Source: Faeciplasma sp900553675 (GTDB taxonomy: Bacteria; Bacillota; Clostridia; Oscillospirales; Ruminococcaceae). From it: DNA of 18,554 nucleotides. The notes below the pieces were generated by a model that was not told the origin of the DNA, made no database searches, and saw nothing but the letters and a program-made list of their open reading frames with translations. Location of the stretch: positions 1 to 18,554 of the forward strand of contig CAUAFG010000031.1 of the NCBI GenBank assembly GCA_958428235.1, in the 5' to 3' direction. Positions within the stretch are counted from its first letter, which is position 1, and each line of letters starts with the position of its first letter. Positions 13,340 to 18,554 of this stretch are shown here, piece by piece. The translations under genes were made by a program, and so were the position numbers.

Positions 13340-14785
13340 TTATTTCAGCTTAGCGGTGTATTCCTCAACCTGCTTGTTTATGTCATCGACATAATACTTC
13401 AGCTGTTCGGAATAGCTTTCCTTTACCTGTGCCCACGACTTTGCCTCGGTAAGTCTGCCAAGCTCCTTGCAGTTGTTTACAACGCTGTCAAGCTTGTCAC
13501 CCAGACCTGCGTCATAAACTACAACGCTGTAAGGACCGTTTGCCATTTCGTGGCATAGGTCGTACATATCAAGCATTTCCTGAGTCCACTTATACTTTTC
13601 AATCAGCTGCTTTTTGTCAACGCTTATAACCGTGGGGTCTAAAACCTTAAATCTGTCGCAGGATGCAAGCAGCGCAACTCCCTCGGGGTTATCGCAGTCG
13701 GCAATCATAACATAGCCGTTTGTCTTGGTGGTGCAGTAATAGTTGCCGTCGCCATTGGGGTCTCTCGGAATCGGCACAAACATAAGCTCGCCCGCTTCGA
13801 TATCGCCCCAGACCTGATTTACTTCGGCAACAGGAGCGGTAAACGCCCATGTACCTCTCAGCCAGAACAGGGTTTTGCCTTCTTTAAGTCCAATGCCCTC
13901 AACTTCCGCGCCGCCTCTTAACTGCCAGCCGTTGAGCCACAGCGGATAAATGCAGTCGTTTTTCTTCATCTCGTAAATGAGATTTGCGCTTCTTTCAAGC
14001 CTCGGATCGTCGATATTCTGAACAAAGCAGTCTTTTTCGGTGTCGTAGGTTACGATATCAACACCGCTTGATTCCATCAGAGCGTTGTCGTAGCCCCAGC
14101 CGTCAACGCCATACTGCTCCTCGTCGGGGTCGGAAAAGTCCTTGCACATTTCTAAGAAAGCGTCCCATGTCCACTCGTCGTTGGCAAAAAGCTCGGCAGG
14201 GTCGTCAAAGCCCCACTCGTCTATAACTCTGCGGTTGTATGCGCAAACGTGCTCAATGCCGATGTCGGTGATGATCATATAAGCCTTGTCGCCAAGTGAG
14301 AAATGCTCTGCGGCGAAATCCGCAGTTCCAACCCAAAGCGGGTCGTTATAGTCGATATAATCGTTTACCGGCTGGAAAACTCCCTTTATGGCGTATGCCG
14401 GGAAGGTTTCAATGTCGCCGGGGTAGCAGTCTGGCGGAGTTCCTCCTAAAACAAGATTCGCCAGATCGTCGAACCTTGCAGCCCATGTGCATTCAACCCA
14501 TTTAAGGGTGCAGCCATATTTCGAGTTGAAGGTAAAGTAACCGGTGTTGACAATTTCATCCTCGGAATAGTTTTGCAGACTGTCGTACCATGCGTACCAC
14601 TTTACAACGCTGCCTGCGCAGGCAGTAGTCTCAGCGTCCGGAAGCATGATTCCGGCGGCGGCGAGTATGGCTTCAGCGTCTTCGGTGGAAAGGGTAAGCT
14701 TTATAACCTCGCGCTGAGCCTTTCCGCAGCCGACAAGGGCAATAATCATAAGAACCGCCAACAACACAGCAAAAGCTCTTTTCAT
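13340..14785 (-). CDS. Solute-binding-protein-like lipoprotein, SBP-C
   Basis: This 481-residue lipoprotein is the most divergent of the five. The signal peptide ends in LVGC (Cys20) and is followed by the conserved LTLSTEDAEAILAAAGI segment. The domain carries WGFDDPAELFANDEWTWDAFLEMC, the loop FSDPDEEQYGVDGW and ELMFVPIPRDPNGDG. It lacks the ESTGITLIAKDE and GQQMLQIDENG blocks of the two paralogue pairs and has instead ESSGVDIVTYDTEKD, so its ligand is probably different. The C-terminus also diverges (WAQVKESYSEQLKYYVDDI), and the Arg-rich RRSG or IIR stretch of the others is missing. AGGAGA is about 10 bases upstream. It has its own promoter and its own terminator and is therefore an independent unit. 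Confidence 0.85.
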   Translation of the reverse strand: MKRAFAVLLAVLMIIALVGCGKAQREVIKLTLSTEDAEAILAAAGIMLPDAETTACAGSVVKWYAWYDSLQNYSEDEIVNTGYFTFNSKYGCTLKWVECTWAARFDDLANLVLGGTPPDCYPGDIETFPAYAIKGVFQPVNDYIDYNDPLWVGTADFAAEHFSLGDKAYMIITDIGIEHVCAYNRRVIDEWGFDDPAELFANDEWTWDAFLEMCKDFSDPDEEQYGVDGWGYDNALMESSGVDIVTYDTEKDCFVQNIDDPRLERSANLIYEMKKNDCIYPLWLNGWQLRGGAEVEGIGLKEGKTLFWLRGTWAFTAPVAEVNQVWGDIEAGELMFVPIPRDPNGDGNYYCTTKTNGYVMIADCDNPEGVALLASCDRFKVLDPTVISVDKKQLIEKYKWTQEMLDMYDLCHEMANGPYSVVVYDAGLGDKLDSVVNNCKELGRLTEAKSWAQVKESYSEQLKYYVDDINKQVEEYTAKLK

Positions 14786-14861
14786 TATGTATTTCTCCTC
14801 TCAAAATATATTGGTATCATCCCTAAAAGACACTCGTTTTTTCTCTTTTTCGTATATAATT

Positions 14862-14890
14862 ATTTTAACTTAATTTATAAGATTATTCAA
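14862..14890 (-). promoter_or_regulatory. SigA promoter of SBP-C
   Basis: On the minus strand, TTGAAT (14885-14890) and TAAAAT (14862-14867) have a 17-base spacer. The leader to the gene is about 70 nt. Confidence 0.72.
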
Positions 14891-15082
14891 TATACTTTTT
14901 GAACAATTATCTAATCTGCCTATTAGGGGCTATGCACAATCAATTTCTTATTTTTTGGCGATATTATCGGCAAATTAGAGCTTGCTTCTGACAAAATATT
15001 GCAATAAAATCACGATTTACGCACGATTATATAACTATATTAACCTTTTATGCTCAAAGTCCGTCGATAATAACAATATATA
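14891..15082. other. AT-rich spacer between SBP-D terminator and SBP-C promoter
   Basis: This part of the 354-base gap between SBP-D and SBP-C holds no gene. It is AT-rich and contains a small palindrome CGATATTATCG near 14960 and the 13-mer TTGAACAATTATC (14899-14911), which recurs inverted at 18393-18405 upstream of SBP-E. These could be regulator sites for the array or chance in AT-rich DNA. Confidence 0.35.
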
Positions 15083-15122
15083 AACATAAAATAAAACCAG
15101 CCTTAAAACAGACTGGTTTTAT
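15083..15122 (-). terminator. Intrinsic terminator of SBP-D
   Basis: ATAAAACCAG (15091-15100) and CTGGTTTTAT (15113-15122) form a perfect 10-bp stem with a 12-nt loop. On the minus strand the 3' arm runs into TTTTATTTTATG. It lies 17 bases past the SBP-D stop. Confidence 0.82.
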
Positions 15123-15139
15123 CAATTATAATGATTAAC

Positions 15140-16591
15140 TTACTGTGTCGGACCGTCGGTGTTGTATTCCGCTATCGTGGCGTTAAGCTCATCGATATAA
15201 TACTCAACTGAATCGCGGTTCTGCTCCTTAAGCTGAGCCCACGACGACGGATTAACCGTTCTTATAATGCCGTCGGAAAGGCTGCTCAGGGCTCTCTGCA
15301 GATTGTCGGGAAGGTTGCCGGTAAGGTCGATCCTCTGGTTAGCCAAAGCAAGCGCACGGCAGGTGTCCCACATATCAAGCATTTCCTGATTCCACATATA
15401 AACCTCTTCAAGCTGCTTGCGGTCTATACGTACAACGGTCGGGTCAACAATCTTAAAGCGGTTGCAGGATGCAAGAAGCGCAACACCTTCGGGGTTGGAA
15501 GCTCCCGCAACTATTCCGTATGCCGAGATGGTGGAGCATTCGTAGTATACGCCGTCGCCCTGAGGGTCTCTGGGCAGGGGAGCAAACATAAGCTCTCCGG
15601 CTTCAATGTCACCCCAGAGTGCGCTTACCTCCTCAACGGTGTCGGTGAAGAAGCTTATGCCTATAACATAAAACAGGCAGTCGCCTTCCTTAACGCCGGA
15701 GCCGAAGGTTGCGTTGTTTCGCAGCGCCCACATTGAGTTTCCTTCGTGATACTTGCAGTCGTTCTTTGCAAGGTCGTAGATGAGGTTTTCGGCTCTTTCG
15801 ATTTCGGGAGAGTCGATGTTGGAATAGAAGGTTCCGTTTTCGTCTATCTGAAGCATCTGCTGACCGGTAGATTCAACCAACGCGCCTGCATAAGCATAAC
15901 CGTCGAGCGCGTATCTGTTTTCGTCGCCGTCAGAGAACTCAAGGCACATATCATAGAATACGTCCCATGTCCACTCGTCGTTGGCATAAAGCTCTGCGGG
16001 ATCGTCAAAGCCCCACTCCTCAATGACTCTGCGGTTGTAGGGAACAACGTTTGCAACGCCAAGGTCGAATACGATTCCGTAATGGTTGCCGCCTAAAACA
16101 AAGTAGTCGGCGGTTTCCTTCATATCAGCCCAAAGGGGATCCTCATAGTCGATGTAGGGGTCGATGGGCTGATACTGACCCTTTATGCAGCACATGGGGT
16201 AGCAGGCGGTGGAGTTGGTGCCGAACGGTGTAAAGTCCGGAGGATTGCCGGAAAGAATAAGGTTTGCAAGGTCGTTCATTCTTTCAAAGTAGTCGCACTC
16301 AATCCATTCAACCTCTCCGCCGTACTTTTCGGTGAAGGTGTAGAAACCGGTGTTGATAACCTCGTCTTCTCTGTAGTTGTGGAACTCATCGTACCACGCA
16401 AGCCACTTAACGGTTGTATTTGCACCGGCGGCTGTTTCTGCAGGAGGAAGCCTGATTCCGGCTGCCGCCATGATTGCCTCGGAGTCCTCGGTGGATAAGG
16501 TCAGCTTGATTATCTGACGCTTCTCCTTGCCGCATCCCACGAGGGCGAAAATAAGTACCAATGCCAAAACAATGGCAATTATTCTTTTCAT
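15140..16591 (-). CDS. Solute-binding-protein-like lipoprotein, SBP-D
   Basis: This 483-residue lipoprotein paralogue has lipobox LVGC (Cys20), the segment LTLSTEDSEAIMAAAGI, and the domain with TVKWLAWYDEFHNYREDE, WGFDDPAELYANDEWTWDVFYDMC and ELMFAPLPRDPQGDG. It pairs with SBP-E: both share ESTGQQMLQIDENG, FYSNIDSPEIERAENLIYDL, NATFGSGVKEG and SSWAQLK(E/D)QNRDSVEYYI. GAAAGGA lies 11 bases before the ATG; an ATG overlapping that spacing is out of frame. It is only 99 bases after SBP-E, with no promoter or terminator between, so the two are probably one transcript ending at the stem after SBP-D. The role is inferred to be binding of a sugar or glycan fragment at the cell surface. No transporter partner is visible. 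Confidence 0.85.
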   Translation of the reverse strand: MKRIIAIVLALVLIFALVGCGKEKRQIIKLTLSTEDSEAIMAAAGIRLPPAETAAGANTTVKWLAWYDEFHNYREDEVINTGFYTFTEKYGGEVEWIECDYFERMNDLANLILSGNPPDFTPFGTNSTACYPMCCIKGQYQPIDPYIDYEDPLWADMKETADYFVLGGNHYGIVFDLGVANVVPYNRRVIEEWGFDDPAELYANDEWTWDVFYDMCLEFSDGDENRYALDGYAYAGALVESTGQQMLQIDENGTFYSNIDSPEIERAENLIYDLAKNDCKYHEGNSMWALRNNATFGSGVKEGDCLFYVIGISFFTDTVEEVSALWGDIEAGELMFAPLPRDPQGDGVYYECSTISAYGIVAGASNPEGVALLASCNRFKIVDPTVVRIDRKQLEEVYMWNQEMLDMWDTCRALALANQRIDLTGNLPDNLQRALSSLSDGIIRTVNPSSWAQLKEQNRDSVEYYIDELNATIAEYNTDGPTQ

Positions 16592-16642
16592 TTAGTAATC
16601 ATTCCTTTCTCAAGAAACATGATTCCATTCAGAATTTCAATA

Positions 16643-16670
16643 GCCGGAGCATGGCTCCAAACCGGAGCCA
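16643..16670 (-). repeat. Alternative hairpins between SBP-E and SBP-D
   Basis: TGGCTCC (16652-16658) pairs with GGAGCCA (16664-16670) around a 5-nt loop, while the same GGCTCC can pair instead with an upstream GGAGC (about 16646-16650). The two folds exclude each other. No T-run follows. The element may set the relative level of SBP-D from the shared transcript. Confidence 0.5.
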
Positions 16671-16690
16671 CAATCTCAGCTTATCTTAGC

Positions 16691-18139
16691 TTACTTCGCG
16701 TTCTGCTCGTCAATAAGCCCATTCAGCTCTTCGATATAATACTCAACCGAATCGCGGTTCTGATCCTTAAGCTGTGCCCAAGAAGAAGGATTAGAGTTTC
16801 TGATGATACCGTCGCTCAGTCTGCCCAAAGCATCCGCTAAATTCTTGGGAAGGTCGCCGGTAAGGTCCATTCTCTGGTTTGCAAGAGCCAGCTGCTTGCA
16901 GGTGTCCCACATGTCAAGCATTTCCTGATTCCACTTGTAAACATCACGAAGCTGCTTTTTATCGATGGATTCAACGGTGGGGTCGATTATCTTAAATCTC
17001 TCGCAGGCGGCAAATAAAGCAACGCCGGCAGGATTCTCCGCACCGTTTACTATGCCGTAGCACTTCTTGTAAGGAGAAGCGCCCATGTAGTAAACACCGT
17101 CGCCCTGAGGATCTCTGGGAAGGGGAGCAAACATAAGCTCGCCCGCCTCAATGTCGCCCCAAAGAGCGTTTACGTTTTCAACGGTATCTCTGAAGAAGTC
17201 GATGCCTATGGTGTAGAACAGGCACTTGCCTTCCTTAACTCCGGAACCGAAGGTGGCATTGTTTCTGGGCCACATATTGGTGCCGCTGTGGTAGCAGCAG
17301 TCGTTCTTGGCAAGGTCGTAAATAAGATTTTCGGCTCTTTCAATTTCGGGAGAGTCGATATTTGAATAGAACACGCCGTTTTCGTCTATCTGAAGCATCT
17401 GCTGACCGGTGGATTCAACGATTGCGCCGGCATAAGCATAGCCGTCCAGCGCAAAGCGGTCATCGTCGGGGTCGGAGAAGTCTACGCACATTTCATAGAA
17501 AACGTCCCATGTCCACTCGTCGTTGGCGTAAAGCTCAGCGGGATCGTCAAAGCCCCAGTCGCTGAGAACTCTGCGGTTGTAGGGGATAACGTTTGAGGAG
17601 TCAAGGTCGAAGACTAAAACATAGTGCTTGCCGCCCAATGTAAAGTAGTCGGCGGTTTCCTTAACGCCGTTCCAAAGCGGGTCGTTGTAATCAATCCACT
17701 GATCTATCGGCTGATACTGACCCTTGATGCAGCTCATGGGGTATGTAGCGGTGGAGTTGGTTCCCGAAGGAGTGAAATCCGGCGGAGTTCCGGCAAGGAT
17801 AAGGTTTGCCAGAGTGTCCATTCTTTCAAAATAGTCGCACTCGATCCACTCGATCTCTCCGCCGTACCTTTCGGTGAAGGTGAAGAAGCCGGTGTTGATA
17901 ACCTCGTCCTCAGAGTAGTTGTGGAACTGGTCGAACCACGAAAGCCACTTGATTGTCGAGTTTGCGCCCTCTGCGGTGGCAGGGTCGGGCAGCCTGATTC
18001 CCGCGGCGGCGAGGATGGCTTCGGAATCCTCGGTGGAAAGAGTAAGCTTTACTATCTGACGCTTTTTCTTTCCGCAGCCGACGAGTGCAAAGATCATTAC
18101 CAATGCTAAAAGCAATGCTATAAATCTTTTCATAATCAT
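16691..18139 (-). CDS. Solute-binding-protein-like lipoprotein, SBP-E
   Basis: This is the first gene of the array in transcription order: a 482-residue lipoprotein with lipobox LVGC (Cys22), the LTLSTEDSEAILAAAGI segment, and the domain with TIKWLSWFDQFHNYSEDE, WGFDDPAELYANDEWTWDVFYEMC and ELMFAPLPRDPQGDG. It is closest to SBP-D, differing by small insertions (for example around MGASPYKKCYG) and a shorter C-terminus. Two starts are possible: 18139 has GAAAGGA 5 bases upstream; the ATG at 18133 has 11-base spacing but matches the MKR start and spacing of SBP-D. I kept 18139. A palindrome overlaps the weak -35 region of its promoter, and a leader hairpin (ACGAT-GCC...GGC-ATATCGT) lies at about 18170-18201. 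SBP-D is probably co-transcribed. Confidence 0.85.
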   Translation of the reverse strand: MIMKRFIALLLALVMIFALVGCGKKKRQIVKLTLSTEDSEAILAAAGIRLPDPATAEGANSTIKWLSWFDQFHNYSEDEVINTGFFTFTERYGGEIEWIECDYFERMDTLANLILAGTPPDFTPSGTNSTATYPMSCIKGQYQPIDQWIDYNDPLWNGVKETADYFTLGGKHYVLVFDLDSSNVIPYNRRVLSDWGFDDPAELYANDEWTWDVFYEMCVDFSDPDDDRFALDGYAYAGAIVESTGQQMLQIDENGVFYSNIDSPEIERAENLIYDLAKNDCCYHSGTNMWPRNNATFGSGVKEGKCLFYTIGIDFFRDTVENVNALWGDIEAGELMFAPLPRDPQGDGVYYMGASPYKKCYGIVNGAENPAGVALFAACERFKIIDPTVESIDKKQLRDVYKWNQEMLDMWDTCKQLALANQRMDLTGDLPKNLADALGRLSDGIIRNSNPSSWAQLKDQNRDSVEYYIEELNGLIDEQNAK

Positions 18140-18237
18140 CGATTTCCTTTCTTAAATTTCCAAAGTAAATAACGATATGCCTTCGGCAGAGGGCATCGTA
18201 CATAATTCGATACCTCGCCGAGCATATTAGCATATTA

Positions 18238-18267
18238 ATTATACACTAAAACTATAGAAATTTCTAT
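18238..18267 (-). promoter_or_regulatory. Promoter of SBP-E/SBP-D with palindromic operator
   Basis: TATAAT on the minus strand (18238-18243) lacks a good -35 hexamer at 17 bases (TAGAAA). In that place lies a perfect 14-base palindrome, ATAGAAATTTCTAT (18254-18267). A weak -35 box with an overlapping palindrome suggests control by a dimeric regulator, either activating or repressing. The leader to SBP-E is about 90 nt. Confidence 0.6.
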
Positions 18268-18447
18268 GATGTATTCATTGCTTTGATTGATGTTTTGTAA
18301 TATACTAATAGCAATTTATGTTAATTATCCTTATTTTTCCGTAAAATTGGCATAAATGCGGCGTAAAGGGTGTATAAATTCACGTCAAGAAAGATAATTG
18401 TTCAACCATATAAAATAAATTTTTCTAATACTTTTCCAGAAATTATA
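18268..18447. other. AT-rich region upstream of SBP-E
   Basis: This is part of a 415-base gene-free stretch at the right edge. I see no gene in it. It carries the 13-mer GATAATTGTTCAA (18393-18405) that recurs inverted upstream of SBP-C. The flanking promoters are listed separately. Confidence 0.4.
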
Positions 18448-18476
18448 TTGACAAGCTTCCGCATATATGTAATAAT
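18448..18476 (+). promoter_or_regulatory. Near-consensus SigA promoter at the right edge
   Basis: TTGACA (18448-18453) and AATAAT (18471-18476) have a 17-base spacer, with one mismatch to consensus overall. Transcription should begin near 18482, at the base of a perfect hairpin and only about 30 bases before a strong terminator. Confidence 0.65.
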
Positions 18477-18481
18477 GTATA

Positions 18482-18540
18482 CAGATACGAAGTATCTGAC
18501 AGCCCGTCGAAAAAGCCAGCAACTCGCTGGCTTTTTCCAA
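18482..18540 (+). ncRNA. Candidate tiny RNA: 5' hairpin plus terminator
   Basis: Directly after the promoter, CAGATAC-GAA-GTATCTG (18482-18498) forms a 7-bp hairpin with a 3-nt loop. After a 12-nt linker comes the terminator stem (18510-18536). The predicted transcript is about 55-58 nt with almost no single-stranded sequence. It could be a short regulatory RNA, or the premature end of a leader for a gene beyond the window. No function is proposed. Confidence 0.4.
18510..18536. terminator. Bidirectional intrinsic terminator at the right edge
   Basis: AAAAAGCCAGC (18510-18520) and GCTGGCTTTTT (18526-18536) form a perfect 11-bp stem with an AACTC loop and T-runs on both strands. It can stop the short plus-strand transcript and also a minus-strand gene entering from outside the window. 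Confidence 0.88.
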
Positions 18541-18554
18541 CAATCTGTGGTATA

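Noticed and set aside
9879..18139. Asp-rich loops such as FSDGDDNRYALDG and PRDPQGDG as EF-hand or dockerin calcium sites
   Set aside because: They do not match the 12-residue EF-hand spacing and correspond to loops usual in family 1 solute-binding proteins (D-x-DG-x-YG type).
9879..18139. The repeated gene array as a mobile element or phase-variation cassette
   Set aside because: No transposase, recombinase, terminal inverted repeats or silent truncated copies are visible; all five copies are intact with separate regulatory signals.
1..18554. CRISPR arrays, tRNA or rRNA genes
   Set aside because: No regularly spaced direct repeats, no cloverleaf with conserved TTCGANNC-type arm, and no rRNA-like segments were found on reading both strands.

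Overview
The window looks like a chromosome segment of a Gram-positive Clostridia bacterium, probably an Oscillospirales/Ruminococcaceae-type gut anaerobe. This is inferred from the SigA-type promoters, the strong AGGAGG-like ribosome binding sites, a class B sortase, a Firmicutes-style CpsB/CpsC/CpsD phosphoregulatory module, an LCP protein and lipoprotein signal peptides ending in LVGC. Species cannot be fixed from the sequence alone.

Layout. (1) 1-347 has no supportable gene; it holds a terminator and an isolated promoter-like site. (2) 348-1947 carries a divergent pair: an XRE-family regulator (minus) and a histidine phosphatase (plus), with a probable operator over the regulator's -35 box. 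(3) 1981-7554 (minus) is a seven-gene cell-envelope operon read from a perfect TTGACA-17-TATAAT promoter and a leader of about 220 nt: cpsC (chain-length/kinase adaptor), cpsD (BY-kinase), cpsB (PHP phosphatase), a class B sortase, a small secreted protein ending in SPATG, an LCP ligase and a VanZ-like membrane protein. It closes at a bidirectional terminator. (4) 7654-9492 (minus) is a two-gene unit with its own promoter: a Wzx-like flippase and a YdbC/PC4-type ssDNA-binding protein. (5) 9531-9822 (plus) encodes a 43-residue one-helix membrane microprotein with its own promoter and terminator. (6) 9823-18267 (minus) is a tandem array of five paralogous solute-binding-protein-like lipoproteins (called SBP-A to SBP-E here) with no permease or ATPase among them. 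SBP-B, -C and -E have recognisable promoters, SBP-D follows SBP-E closely, and SBP-A sits behind a terminator-like hairpin. (7) The right edge has a near-consensus plus-strand promoter only about 30 bases ahead of a strong terminator, suggesting a very short RNA.

How it fits together. The flippase and CpsBCD module point to export and regulated polymerisation of a surface polysaccharide. The LCP protein probably attaches such polymers to the wall, and the sortase probably anchors the co-transcribed SPATG protein. The five lipoproteins add a surface layer of probable glycan- or sugar-binding proteins. The most notable points are the orphan lipoprotein array with its shared N-terminal segment, the paired sortase and atypical substrate, the Tyr-Gly tails on both CpsC and CpsD, and the structured leader of the envelope operon.
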